Shown in pieces: positions 1 to 8,910 of a stretch of DNA of 64,000 nt. The position numbers were made by a program, and so were the translations under genes. This stretch comes from Paludibacteraceae bacterium. Its GTDB lineage: Bacteria; Bacteroidota; Bacteroidia; Bacteroidales; Paludibacteraceae. Numbering within the stretch: position 1 is the stretch's first letter; every line of letters starts with the position of its first letter. Location: contig JAFWOU010000001.1 of the NCBI GenBank assembly GCA_017509715.1, forward strand, positions 1 to 64,000. Reading direction: 5' to 3'. The notes under the pieces are model-generated. The model ran no database searches, was not told where the DNA came from, and saw nothing but the letters and a program-made list of their open reading frames with translations.

Positions 1-33
1 CATCCTGAGCCAGGATCAAACTCTTCGTTGTAA
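1..33 (-). rRNA. rrs: 16S rRNA, 5' end only
   Basis: The reverse complement reads AAGAGTTTGATCCTGGCTCA, the universal start of bacterial 16S rRNA, preceded by TTACAACG as in Bacteroidales. Only the first ~33 nt lie in the window. The gene continues past the left edge, where an rRNA operon may have ended the assembly. Confidence 0.95.
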
Positions 34-315
34 AATAATAATTAAATCGTAGCTCAGAATAACTTATTGAGTGTACAGAATCTTCGGGAACATCTTTTTC
101 AAAAACTGCTCGTGGCCGAAACCACCAACAGTCCGTATTCTCGTTCTTGTACTACACTAATTGTTTCAAACGTTCAAAGATCACTCTTTGTGCTTTTGCT
201 TTCGAATAGGGCGCAAAAAAAATAGGAATCGATTCAAGTCATTAGATTGATGATCCTACATTTTAATACCCTTTCGGCAGAAAATAGAAACACGCTTGTT
301 TCTCAAAAGCGGGTG

Positions 316-347
316 CAAAATTACTGCTTTTTTTTGATATACGCAAA
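316..347 (-). promoter_or_regulatory. rRNA operon promoter
   Basis: On the minus strand TTTG (347-344), 20 bases, then TAATTTTG (323-316) match the Bacteroidetes primary sigma consensus TTTG-N19-21-TAnnTTTG exactly. It points at the 16S gene and implies a pre-16S leader of about 270 nt (34-310), in which I see no other gene. Bases 348-571 are AT-rich and hold nothing I recognise. Confidence 0.8.
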
Positions 348-571
348 TATTTTCGCAAAAAAAATGCATAAAAAGTGCATTTTCTTTGTAAGTCGCTGAT
401 TATCAGCGATGGCGTTTTTGGCGGGTAAAATTGTCAATTTGTCGGATTGCAGAAAAACGGGCATTTTCGGGGTATCACCGAATCGGAGAAATCCTACTAT
501 ATTATACTATATTAAGGAACGCGTGTACGCGCGCGTATAAAAGAGGAAAAGGATGATTTTTGGGCTGAAGG

Positions 572-603
572 CTTGCATAATTCGAAAAAAAGCAGTAATT
601 TTG
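572..603 (+). promoter_or_regulatory. Promoter of the esterase gene
   Basis: CTTG (572-575), 20 bases, TAATTTTG (596-603). Transcription would begin near 609. An in-frame ATG at 573 therefore lies upstream of the message, which supports the start at 624. Confidence 0.65.
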
Positions 604-623
604 TACCGAAAATCGGAAGAAAC

Positions 624-1400
624 ATGAAAAAAGCAGTCCTTTTCATCGCCGCGCTGGTGCTCAGCATGCTGAGTGCGGAGGCCAAAACGCAGGTAGCCGA
701 GGTAGGCTACGTAGTACGAGACACGCTGAACGGCGTACCCTGCCGGGTATATCTGCCGCACGACTATACGAAGCGGGCTAAGAAGACCGAGTTTCCGGTG
801 CTGTACCTGCACCACGGCATGTGGGGCATGGAGGACGACTGGACAGAACAAGGGCACCTGGTGCACCATATGGACTCGCTGCTACGGATCGGACGGGTAC
901 GAGAGATGGTGGTCGTCATGCCAGACAACTGTCCGCACCGCGAGACATCGGAGGAGGAGCGCGACAACGCGATGTCGGGCGAATGGGAGCGACAGTTCCC
1001 GCAGTTCATGGCCGAGACAGAACGGAAGTACCGAGTGAGCAAGGATCCCGAGAAACGAGCTATAGCCGGCCTGTCGATGGGTGGATTTCATACGATGCAT
1101 GTGTCTTATTATCTGCATGATAGCTTCCGATACGTAGGTATGTTCTCACCAGCCATAAAGCCCTCGAAACCCAACGATATTTACGACCGCTGGGAAGAGG
1201 AAGTAAGGCTGCAACTGAGCCAGCGACCACTTTACTGGATCGCCATCGGACGGGAGGATTTTCTATACGATGATGTGCAGGAGTACCGGCGCTGGCTGGA
1301 GGCAAATCACCTGGAGTACACCTACTACGAGAGCAGCGGCGGACACACCTGGCCCAACTGGCAAGACTATATCTGCCGCTTCCTGCAACTGCTGTTTTAA
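624..1400 (+). CDS. Secreted alpha/beta-hydrolase esterase (esterase D/feruloyl-esterase-like)
   Basis: 258 residues beginning with a signal peptide (MKKAVLFIAALVLSMLSAEA), so periplasmic or exported. The nucleophile elbow GLSMGG puts the catalytic Ser at about residue 151. A late GGHTW supplies a candidate His, and an Asp/Glu cluster (REDF) lies between them. The layout matches the putative-esterase family (XynZ/Fes/esterase D fold) that cleaves acyl or feruloyl esters; the true substrate cannot be read. An in-frame ATG exists at 573, but the promoter (-7 box at 596-603) and the signal peptide favour 624. It stands alone, with its own promoter and terminator. Confidence 0.8.
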   Translation: MKKAVLFIAALVLSMLSAEAKTQVAEVGYVVRDTLNGVPCRVYLPHDYTKRAKKTEFPVLYLHHGMWGMEDDWTEQGHLVHHMDSLLRIGRVREMVVVMPDNCPHRETSEEERDNAMSGEWERQFPQFMAETERKYRVSKDPEKRAIAGLSMGGFHTMHVSYYLHDSFRYVGMFSPAIKPSKPNDIYDRWEEEVRLQLSQRPLYWIAIGREDFLYDDVQEYRRWLEANHLEYTYYESSGGHTWPNWQDYICRFLQLLF

Positions 1401-1402
1401 AG

Positions 1403-1439
1403 AAAAATCTCACATACACTTGCGTATGTGGGATTTTTT
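1403..1439 (+). terminator. Terminator after the esterase gene
   Basis: Inverted repeat with arms CACATAC and GTATGTG, extended by flanking AAAAATC/GATTTTT, followed by a T run. It begins 2 nt after the stop codon. Confidence 0.75.
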
Positions 1440-1449
1440 AATCGTTTTA

Positions 1450-1481
1450 CTTGCGCATTCGGATTTTTTTTCGTACCTTTG
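1450..1481 (+). promoter_or_regulatory. Promoter of rsfS-ftsH
   Basis: CTTG (1450-1453), 20 bases, TACCTTTG (1474-1481). It lies 53 nt before the rsfS ATG. Confidence 0.7.
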
Positions 1482-1534
1482 CGGCGTAATTTGGATAAAT
1501 AGCATTTTACGAATAAGAAAAACCATACATTTTT

Positions 1535-1900
1535 ATGAAAGAGATATCAACCAAGAAATTGGCGGAGACCATCATAGAGGGTATCCGCAACAGAAAAGGC
1601 CAACGTATTGTGCAGATCGACTTGCGCAAAATCAAGGAGGCACCTACGGAGATGATGATCATTGCAGAGGGTACGAGCAACACGCAGGTAAGCGCTATAG
1701 CCGACGAAGTGGATGATTTCGTACGTACGCAAACGCACGTACACCCGCTGTCGGTGTCGGGTCAGGAGAATTCGGAATGGATTGCGATGGACTATGGCAC
1801 GATATTTGTACATATCATGCAGCGTGAGCCGCGTGCATACTACGACATCGAGCACCTCTGGGAGGACGGTAAGGTGACGGAGTTGCCGGACATGCTGTAA
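1535..1900 (+). CDS. rsfS: Ribosome silencing factor RsfS
   Basis: 121 residues, the usual length for the RsfS/Iojap family, which binds uL14 on the 50S subunit and blocks subunit joining when nutrients are scarce. Family features are visible: an N-terminal helix (KLAETIIEGI), the KxxxIVQIDL strand, an EGTSNTQV segment and the C-terminal WIAMDYGTIFVHIM strand. First gene of a transcript that continues into ftsH after a 33-bp gap filled by a 7-bp tandem repeat. Confidence 0.92.
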   Translation: MKEISTKKLAETIIEGIRNRKGQRIVQIDLRKIKEAPTEMMIIAEGTSNTQVSAIADEVDDFVRTQTHVHPLSVSGQENSEWIAMDYGTIFVHIMQREPRAYYDIEHLWEDGKVTELPDML

Positions 1901-1935
1901 AGTTTAAAGTTGAAAGTTTAGAGTTTATAGTTAAT
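1901..1935 (+). repeat. 7-bp tandem repeat (AGTTTAA type) between rsfS and ftsH
   Basis: Five degenerate heptamers in register: AGTTTAA, AGTTGAA, AGTTTAG, AGTTTAT, AGTTAAT. The array starts right after the rsfS stop, and its last unit supplies the AT of the ftsH ATG. One of fourteen heptamer arrays in this window. Confidence 0.85.
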
Positions 1936-3979
1936 GGCAAGAAAACAGAATATGCCCTTAGGGGGAAATAACGAGCAGGAGCCGCAGAAGCCGGATTGGC
2001 GCAGGATGCTGAGTACGGCGCTATACGTCGTAGCGTTTCTGCTGCTAGGCTGGTACTGGTTTCACGGAGACCAGCCGACTACACAGAAGAAGCTGAGTTA
2101 CACGCAGTTGCAGACCTACATCGAGAAAGATGCCATCAAGTCGGTGACGGCTTATGATGACAACTCGGTGAAGGCACAGGTGCATGGCAAGAACTATACG
2201 CTGGTGTTTGGCAGCCAGGCTACGGGCGAGAAATCGAGTGGCGAGATCAGCAGTCAGATACCGAGCGTAGAGGAGTTCTCGAAATACATGGCCGAGGTGA
2301 ACGGCAAGCGCGAGAAGCAGAAGATGCCGCCGGTGGATGTGACCTACAAGGAGAGTCGCAACTACTGGACGCTGATCTTGGTGAATGTGCTGCCGTTTGC
2401 GCTACTGATCCTGTTCTTTATGTACATGAGTCGCGGTATGGCGGGTGCAGCCGGAGGTATCTTCGGCGTTGGCAGAGCCAAGGCGCAACTGTTTGACAAG
2501 GACAAGAAGGACAAAGTGACCTTCAAGGACGTTGCCGGATTGGCCGGTGCGAAGCAGGAGGTGGAAGAGATCGTAGAATTTCTGAAGAACCCCAAGAAAT
2601 ACACCGAGATAGGTGCCAAGATACCGAAAGGTGCGCTGCTGGTAGGTCCTCCGGGTACGGGTAAGACGCTGCTAGCCAAGGCGGTAGCTGGTGAGGCCGA
2701 CGTGCCGTTCTTCTCGATGTCGGGTAGCGACTTTGTGGAGATGTTTGTGGGTGTAGGTGCCAGCCGTGTGCGTGACCTGTTCCGCCAGGCCAAGGAGAAA
2801 GCACCGGCCATCATCTTCATCGACGAGATAGACGCCGTAGGTCGTGCTCGCGGCAAGGGCGTGATGACAGGCGGCAACGACGAGCGGGAATCGACGCTCA
2901 ACCAGCTGCTGACCGAGATGGACGGCTTTGGTAGCAATTCGGGTGTGATTATACTGGCCGCTACCAACCGCGCCGAGATACTGGATCCGGCGCTGCTGCG
3001 TGCGGGCCGCTTCGACCGTCAGATACACGTAGAGTTGCCTGATCTGCAGGAGCGAAAGGAGATCTTCCAAGTGCACCTGCGTCCGCTCAAGCTGGACAAG
3101 AACCTGGATATCGACTTCCTCTCGAAGCAGACTCCGGGTTTCTCGGGTGCGGATATTGCTAACGTGTGCAACGAGGCGGCACTGATCGCTGCGCGTAACG
3201 GCCATAAGACGGTGGGCAAACAGGACTTCATGGATGCCGTAGACCGCATCATCGGTGGACTGGAGCGCAAGACCAAGATCATGACCGACGAGGAGAAGCG
3301 CTCGATAGCTTATCACGAGGCCGGTCACGCCACGATCAGCTGGTTGCTCAGATGGGCCAATCCGCTGGTGAAGGTGACGATCGTGCCGCGCGGCATGGCG
3401 CTGGGCGCAGCCTGGTACCTGCCCGAAGAACGACAACTGACCCAGATGGATCATATACAGGACGAACTATGTTCGTTACTGGGCGGACGTGCGGCCGAGC
3501 AGCTCTTCCTGGAGCAGACCTCGACGGGTGCGCTCAACGACCTGGAGCGGGCTACGAAGCAGGCCTATGCAATGGTAGCCTACTACGGCATGAGCGACAA
3601 GCTGAAGGACGTCAGCTTCTACGACTCGACGGGACGCTACGACTACGGCATCACCAAGCCGTACTCTGAGAAGACGGCCGACCTGATAGACAAGGAGACG
3701 CAACGCATCATTGCCGACCAGATGACTCGCGCCAAGAAGATACTGAGCGAACATGCAGAGGGGCATCACGCGATAGCCGAACTGCTGATCGAGAAAGAGG
3801 TAATCACGGCCGAAGACGTGGAGCGCATCCTAGGTCCGCGTCCGTGGAAGAGCCGCGGCGACGAACTGCTGGAAGAGAATGCCGCGCTCGCAGCTACAGC
3901 CGAAGAAGAAGCCGCAGAGGAGACAACAAGTAACGAATCAACACTAAACACAGAAGATAATGAAACGACTACTGATTAA
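1934..3979 (+). CDS. ftsH: ATP-dependent zinc metalloprotease FtsH
   Basis: 681 residues. Membrane-anchored AAA+ protease that extracts and degrades membrane and regulatory proteins. TM1 lies at about residues 26-42 and TM2 at about 147-165, with a periplasmic segment between. Walker A GPPGTGKT is at ~238, Walker [12 protein letters not shown] follows, and the second region of homology ends in an R-rich motif. The zinc site HEAGH is at ~461, with the third ligand Asp in NDLERA at ~536. The acidic Glu/Thr-rich tail is typical of Bacteroidetes homologues. Its last 20 bp overlap the next gene, so translation of the two is probably coupled. Confidence 0.97.
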   Translation: MARKQNMPLGGNNEQEPQKPDWRRMLSTALYVVAFLLLGWYWFHGDQPTTQKKLSYTQLQTYIEKDAIKSVTAYDDNSVKAQVHGKNYTLVFGSQATGEKSSGEISSQIPSVEEFSKYMAEVNGKREKQKMPPVDVTYKESRNYWTLILVNVLPFALLILFFMYMSRGMAGAAGGIFGVGRAKAQLFDKDKKDKVTFKDVAGLAGAKQEVEEIVEFLKNPKKYTEIGAKIPKGALLVGPPGTGKTLLAKAVAGEADVPFFSMSGSDFVEMFVGVGASRVRDLFRQAKEKAPAIIFIDEIDAVGRARGKGVMTGGNDERESTLNQLLTEMDGFGSNSGVIILAATNRAEILDPALLRAGRFDRQIHVELPDLQERKEIFQVHLRPLKLDKNLDIDFLSKQTPGFSGADIANVCNEAALIAARNGHKTVGKQDFMDAVDRIIGGLERKTKIMTDEEKRSIAYHEAGHATISWLLRWANPLVKVTIVPRGMALGAAWYLPEERQLTQMDHIQDELCSLLGGRAAEQLFLEQTSTGALNDLERATKQAYAMVAYYGMSDKLKDVSFYDSTGRYDYGITKPYSEKTADLIDKETQRIIADQMTRAKKILSEHAEGHHAIAELLIEKEVITAEDVERILGPRPWKSRGDELLEENAALAATAEEEAAEETTSNESTLNTEDNETTTD

Positions 3980-6761
3980 CCTGGTGCTGCTATGCGCAGC
4001 CATGGTAGTATGGGCGCAAGAGGCGCCGGAGAAACTACCAGTGGATCCGAACGTACGTTACGGCAAGCTGGAGAACGGATTGACCTACTATATCCGTCAT
4101 AACGAGCAGCCCAAGCAGCGTTGTGATTTCCACATCGCGCAGGCTGTAGGTGCCATCCTGGAGGAGGATCACCAGAACGGTCTGGCCCACTTCCTGGAGC
4201 ACATGGCCTTCAACGGTACGGAGCACTTCCCGGGCAAGGGTATCATCAACTACTTTGAGTCGGTAGGTGTGAACTTCGGCGGTAACATCAACGCCTACAC
4301 CTCGCTGGACGAGACGGTCTATCGTCTGTCGGACGTGCCGACCTACCGAGAGGGCATCGTGGACTCGGCGCTGCTGGTGATGCACGACTGGGCATGCGGA
4401 CTACTGCTGCTGCCGGAGGAGATCGATGCAGAGCGCGGCGTGATACGCGAGGAGTGGCGTACGGGTCGTACGGCCAGCCGACGTATATGGAAGGAGATGC
4501 AGGCCAAGATGTATCCCGGATCGCAGTATGCCAAGCGTGACGTGATCGGCGATACGGCCGTGATCAACAATTTTGATTACCAGGCACTGCGCGACTACTA
4601 CCACAAGTGGTACGGACCGGACAACCAGGCCATCATCGTAGTAGGTGATATCGACGTAGATGAGATAGAGGCTAAGATCAAGAAGCTCTGGGCCAACGTA
4701 CCGGCTCGCGCCAACAGAGGTGAGCGTCCGATCTATACGGTAGGCAACAACGAGAAGCCGCTGATCGCCATCGTGACCGATCCGGAGGCGCAGGGCAGCC
4801 GCGTGACGTTGGAGTACAAGGCCGATCAGTTGCCCGAAGCGGTACAGGGAACTGCACAAGAGTATGCTATCAACCTGATTCGCTCGTTGGCCTGCAACAT
4901 CATGGACCAGCGCTTCACGGAACTGGCGCTGGATCCCGACTGTCCGTTCACGGGTGGCGGATGTGCCTATGGCGAGTGCGTGAAGCAGCGTGACGCCTTC
5001 TACGGCATCGTAATCCCGAAAGAGGGCAAAGAGACCGAGGCTTTCAACGCCCTATTGTACCAGTTGGAGAAAATGCGCCGCTACGGATTCACGGAGGACG
5101 AGCTGGAGCGCGCCAAGACGGAGAAGATGAACGACATAGAGCAGGCATACAACGAGCGCAATACGCGTAAGAACATCGCTATTGCACGCGAGTGTATCCG
5201 CCATTTCGAGGACGGCGAAGTGATGCCCGGTATCGAATGGGAGTACCAGACGGTGAAAGCCTTCCTGCCGATGGTGGACTGCGCAACGGTGAATCAGATT
5301 GCCGGTATGTTTATCCACGACGCTCCTACGGTAGCTATCTCGGGCCCGGAGAAGAAGGGCGTGAACATCCCGAACGAGGAGACCATCCTGCATGCCCTGG
5401 AGGGTATGCCGCTGCTGGCTATCGAAGCACCGAAGGCTGAGGTGATTGACACCGTACTGGTAAAGAAAGCACCGAAAGCAGGCCGCATAATAGCCACCAA
5501 GAAAGACTCGGAGTTGGGAACCACCGAATGGACGCTGCAGAACGGCGTGAAGGTAGTCATCAAGCCGACGGAGTTCAAGGCCGACGAGATACTGATGCGC
5601 GGTTTCTCGAAGGGCGGTATGAGCCAAGTGAAGACCGAGGATCTGCCTTCGGCAGCGTTGGCTACCACGATTGTAGAGTTTATGGGTCTGGGCAACTTCT
5701 CGATGACACAACTGGAGAAAGCGCTGACGGGCAAGACCGTGAGCGTATCGCCCAGCATCAACGATAACACGGAGAATATCAACGGTTCGTCGTCGGTGAA
5801 GGACCTGGAGACGATGCTGCAACTCAACTATCTGTACTTCACCAGTCCGCGTCAGGACAAGAAGGCCTACGAGACCCTGATGGGTATGCTGCACAACTCG
5901 CTCATCAATCGCGACAAGAATCCCAAGACGGCATTCTCTGACTCGGTTCAACTGGCCAGCAGCAACCACTCGCCGCGTACCATCATTGCCGATACGACCA
6001 TTCTCAAACAGATCAGCATGAAGAAGGCGCTGCAGGTATATAAGAAGCGTTTTGCCAATCCGGCCGACTTCACGTTTGTATTCGTAGGTAATATCGATCC
6101 GGAGAACGAGGAGACGCAGGCACTGATCTGCAAGTGGCTGGGCGGCATGAAGACCAATAAATGTCGTGAGCAGGTGATCGACCATAAGGAGCGCGTACCG
6201 CAAGGCGAGTACAAAAACTACTTCTCGCGCAAGATGGAGACCACGACGGCCAGCAACCGCATCCAGTACACCTCGTACGATATCCCGTACACGATGGCCA
6301 ATGACCTGAACATAGAGATCATCGGACGCATACTGAGCACACGTTACCTGGAGTCGATCCGTGAGCGAGAGGGCGGTTCGTACGGCGTAGGCACCTACGG
6401 TAGCCTGAGCATCGTACCGGTACCGACAGCCCGCCTAATCATGCAGTTTGACACCGATCCGCAGAAGCAGGAGCGACTGATGCAGATCATCCATGAGGAG
6501 ATACAGTCCATCATTGAGAACGGTCCGTTGGCAAGCGACCTGCAGAAGGAGAAAGAGTCGATGCTGAAGGACTTCCAGGAGGACCTGGAGAAGAACACCT
6601 TCTGGCGTCAGACGCTGTATATGCTGTATATGTACGGCGAAGACGAGGTGCGCAACTATCGCGCTACGGTAGAGGGCATCACGGCCGAGACAGTACAAGA
6701 GACGCTGAAAAAGCTGGTAAGTTCGGGCAACGTGCTGGAGGTAGTCATGTTCCCGGAATAA
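3960..6761 (+). CDS. M16-family zinc peptidase (pitrilysin-like), secreted
   Basis: 933 residues with an N-terminal signal peptide ending around VWAQE. The inverted zinc motif HFLEH is at residues 77-81, and the RGVIREEWR helix that supplies the distal Glu follows. The length fits a tandem M16 protein: an active N-terminal half (peptidase plus M16_C) and a degenerate C-terminal half beginning around TTEWTLQNGVKVVIKPT, which lacks HxxEH. REREGGSYGVG is the conserved R/Y substrate-binding segment of the second half. Probably degrades peptides in the periplasm or at the surface. It overlaps ftsH by 20 bp. Confidence 0.93.
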   Translation: MKRLLINLVLLCAAMVVWAQEAPEKLPVDPNVRYGKLENGLTYYIRHNEQPKQRCDFHIAQAVGAILEEDHQNGLAHFLEHMAFNGTEHFPGKGIINYFESVGVNFGGNINAYTSLDETVYRLSDVPTYREGIVDSALLVMHDWACGLLLLPEEIDAERGVIREEWRTGRTASRRIWKEMQAKMYPGSQYAKRDVIGDTAVINNFDYQALRDYYHKWYGPDNQAIIVVGDIDVDEIEAKIKKLWANVPARANRGERPIYTVGNNEKPLIAIVTDPEAQGSRVTLEYKADQLPEAVQGTAQEYAINLIRSLACNIMDQRFTELALDPDCPFTGGGCAYGECVKQRDAFYGIVIPKEGKETEAFNALLYQLEKMRRYGFTEDELERAKTEKMNDIEQAYNERNTRKNIAIARECIRHFEDGEVMPGIEWEYQTVKAFLPMVDCATVNQIAGMFIHDAPTVAISGPEKKGVNIPNEETILHALEGMPLLAIEAPKAEVIDTVLVKKAPKAGRIIATKKDSELGTTEWTLQNGVKVVIKPTEFKADEILMRGFSKGGMSQVKTEDLPSAALATTIVEFMGLGNFSMTQLEKALTGKTVSVSPSINDNTENINGSSSVKDLETMLQLNYLYFTSPRQDKKAYETLMGMLHNSLINRDKNPKTAFSDSVQLASSNHSPRTIIADTTILKQISMKKALQVYKKRFANPADFTFVFVGNIDPENEETQALICKWLGGMKTNKCREQVIDHKERVPQGEYKNYFSRKMETTTASNRIQYTSYDIPYTMANDLNIEIIGRILSTRYLESIREREGGSYGVGTYGSLSIVPVPTARLIMQFDTDPQKQERLMQIIHEEIQSIIENGPLASDLQKEKESMLKDFQEDLEKNTFWRQTLYMLYMYGEDEVRNYRATVEGITAETVQETLKKLVSSGNVLEVVMFPE

Positions 6762-6762
6762 C

Positions 6763-6797
6763 GGCGAATAGCGAAAGGCGAATGGCGAAAGGTTAGT
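6763..6797 (+). repeat. 7-bp tandem repeat (GGCGAAA type) before lpxB
   Basis: GGCGAAT, AGCGAAA, GGCGAAT, GGCGAAA, GGTTAGT. It fills the whole gap between the M16 peptidase stop and lpxB and contributes bases of the lpxB GTG start. Confidence 0.85.
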
Positions 6798-7929
6798 GGC
6801 TAGATATTTTATCATAGCAGGAGAAGCTTCGGGGGATAAACATGCGGCTGGGCTGATAGAGCAACTGAAGGCGCATGACCCCGAGGCACAGTTTAGCGGA
6901 CTCGGCGGCGACCTGATGGCTGCCGCCGGGTGCCGTTTGCATAGGCACTACCGCGAGATGGCCTTTATGGCCTTTGTGGAGGTGCTACGCAATCTGGGGC
7001 GTGTGCGCCGGAATTTCCAGGCAGCTAAGGAGGCCATGCTGAAAGAGCAGCCGGATGTGCTGGTGCTGATTGACTACCCCACTTTCAATCTCCGCATGGC
7101 AGCCTACTGCCGTCGGCATTTGCCCGGAACAAAGGTGGTCTATTACATCCCGCCCAAGGTATGGGCCTGGAAGCGGTGGCGCGTACACAAGATTGCGCGG
7201 CTATGCGACCTGGTGCTGGGTATCTTCCCCTTTGAACCGGATTTTTACAAACAGTATGGCTACCGCTGCGAATACGTAGGTAATCCTACGGCGGAGCAAG
7301 TGAGAGCGTATAAGCTGTCAGCCGTCAGCCATCAGCCGTCAGCCGTCAGCCGTCAGCCTCGGATAGCCATCTTGCCGGGCAGTCGGCAGAGCGAGGTAAG
7401 GCATTGCCTACCCGTGATGCTGGAGGCAGCCCGACGGATGCAGGGCTACGAGACCGTTGTGACCGCGGCACCGGGACTGGATGACGCGTTCTACGCTCCC
7501 TATTTGCAAGAGGGAGAGCAGTTGACCCGAGAGACTTATGCCGCCGTACAAGAGGCCCAAGCGGCTATCGTCAATTCGGGTACGGCTACGCTGGAGACAG
7601 CCTTGCTGGGTTGTCCGCAGGTGGCGGTTTATCACCTGGCCGCAGCCCGGCTACTGGGCGCCATACGTTGGGCACAACCGCTGCTGTTCCAGATTCGGTA
7701 TTTCACGCTGGTGAATATCCTGAGCGGGCGGGAGACGATACGCGAACTGGTAGCCAACGATTTTACGGCCGACAAGATAGCCGGGGAACTGCAGCGTCTG
7801 CTGCAAGACCGGGCCTATACACAAAATATGCTCGCAGACTACGAGCATATTCGATCTATTCTGGGTACGCAAGCCTCGGCCGAAACAGCCGCCGAGCGTA
7901 TCACCCATCTTATCACATCGCGGCAATAA
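6796..7929 (+). CDS. lpxB: Lipid-A-disaccharide synthase
   Basis: 377 residues, family-typical length. GT19 enzyme joining UDP-2,3-diacylglucosamine and lipid X in lipid A synthesis. The start MARYFIIAGEASGD contains the diagnostic GEASGD. DYPTFNLRMA, YYIPPKVWAWKRWR and a late NSGTATLETALLG are the conserved donor-binding and catalytic segments. The start codon is GTG inside a heptamer repeat. A second heptamer array lies in the coding sequence at about residues 175-188 (SAVSHQPSAVSRQPR), apparently an insertion in the interdomain linker just before the RIAILPGSRQSEV strand. Overlaps the convergent gene at 7913 by 17 bp. Confidence 0.95.
   Translation: MARYFIIAGEASGDKHAAGLIEQLKAHDPEAQFSGLGGDLMAAAGCRLHRHYREMAFMAFVEVLRNLGRVRRNFQAAKEAMLKEQPDVLVLIDYPTFNLRMAAYCRRHLPGTKVVYYIPPKVWAWKRWRVHKIARLCDLVLGIFPFEPDFYKQYGYRCEYVGNPTAEQVRAYKLSAVSHQPSAVSRQPRIAILPGSRQSEVRHCLPVMLEAARRMQGYETVVTAAPGLDDAFYAPYLQEGEQLTRETYAAVQEAQAAIVNSGTATLETALLGCPQVAVYHLAAARLLGAIRWAQPLLFQIRYFTLVNILSGRETIRELVANDFTADKIAGELQRLLQDRAYTQNMLADYEHIRSILGTQASAETAAERITHLITSRQ
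7318..7359 (+). repeat. 7-bp tandem repeat (TCAGCCG type) inside lpxB
   Basis: Six heptamers: TCAGCCG, TCAGCCA, then three TCAGCCG and TCAGCCT. Because 42 is divisible by 3 the frame is kept; it encodes a Ser/Ala/Val/Gln/Pro linker. The same sequence type recurs inside lpxD at 31011-31038. Confidence 0.9.
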
Positions 7930-8191
7930 ACGAGGCCAGGATATACGGTAGGGCACCAATCAGGACGCCCTTGCTAAGCCGCCAACTCTCGGTAGTATAA
8001 AACAGGAAGATGAGCGCCAGGTCGGGAAAGACACTGACGAAGAGTAGTTTGCTGATGATCCCGCCTACAGCGAAATGGAGTTGCCGCAGCGGCATCCATA
8101 GATTCATCGTATCGATATAGACCAGGCCGAAGATAGCAGGCAGCAGCAGGCCTATCAGGATACCAATCCAATATTTATCAAAGCGCTGCAT
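7913..8191 (-). CDS. Small conserved membrane protein, function unknown
   Basis: 92 residues with about three hydrophobic segments (IGILIGLLLPAIFGLVY, LLFVSVFPDLALIFLFYTT, VLIGALPYILASFI), so probably an inner-membrane protein. I recognise no named family. It starts inside the end of surE (14-bp overlap) on the same strand, which implies co-translation with it, and its 3' end overlaps lpxB by 17 bp in convergent orientation. Standing between surE and lpxB hints at an envelope role, but that is only context. Confidence 0.7.
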   Translation of the reverse strand: MQRFDKYWIGILIGLLLPAIFGLVYIDTMNLWMPLRQLHFAVGGIISKLLFVSVFPDLALIFLFYTTESWRLSKGVLIGALPYILASFIAAM

Positions 8192-8909
8192 AGCAAGTCA
8201 TGTCTATCGTAGCGGGTTGCACGCTCAGGTAGCCGTCGGCCAAAGCACGTATGTCGGTGTCTTGGGCCTCGGGTTCCTGGTTGACGAAAGCGCCTCCCAG
8301 TTCGTAATACATACGTCCCTCCGCATCGGTATGCTCCACCATCTCCTTGTCCCAGTAGCCGAGGCACTGACGCGTCCAGCGTACACCGGCGATAGGACCT
8401 ACCGGGGCATTGATATTGTAGCACATGCGCGGGGCAAAGCCTTCGGCGAGCAGGTGCTCCACCATTTGGGTTAGGTACGGACGGATATACTGCAGGTCCA
8501 CGTCCATCGCATGGCTATCGATCGAAAAACCGATAGCGGGTATACTATGTTCGGCACCCACGAAGCAGGCACCCATCGTACCTGAGTACATGATATTGAC
8601 CGAGCAGTTGTTGCCGTGGTTGATACCGCTAACCAGCAGGTCGGGCAGGGCATCTACCATGACGGCTTCCAGTCCCAGCTTGACGCAGTCGGCCGGCGTG
8701 CCGTTGGTGGTCAGCACGCGTACGCCGGGTATGTCGCAACTGACGGGTGTGAGGTAGAGTGGCTTAGCCACCGATATACAGGCGGCATGACCGCTACGGG
8801 GTGAGTCGGGCGCGATAACCGTCACCTCGCCCAATCGGCTCATCTCCTCGGCCAGCAAGCGTATGCCGGGTGTACCCCAGCCGTCGTCGTTGGTAATGAG
8901 TATGCGCAT
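8178..8909 (-). CDS. surE: 5'/3'-nucleotidase SurE
   Basis: 243 residues. Metal-dependent nucleoside monophosphate phosphatase. The start MRILITNDDG carries the paired Asp metal ligands, and APDSPRSG with the late VSGINHGNN loop completes the SurE site. Length is normal. It follows the phosphohexomutase gene by 1 bp and overlaps the small membrane protein downstream, forming a minus-strand operon. Confidence 0.95.
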   Translation of the reverse strand: MRILITNDDGWGTPGIRLLAEEMSRLGEVTVIAPDSPRSGHAACISVAKPLYLTPVSCDIPGVRVLTTNGTPADCVKLGLEAVMVDALPDLLVSGINHGNNCSVNIMYSGTMGACFVGAEHSIPAIGFSIDSHAMDVDLQYIRPYLTQMVEHLLAEGFAPRMCYNINAPVGPIAGVRWTRQCLGYWDKEMVEHTDAEGRMYYELGGAFVNQEPEAQDTDIRALADGYLSVQPATIDMTCYAAL

Positions 8910-8910
8910 A

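Noticed and set aside
573..623. Longer esterase start at 573
   Set aside because: It lies within and upstream of the promoter and would precede the signal peptide with 17 unrelated residues.
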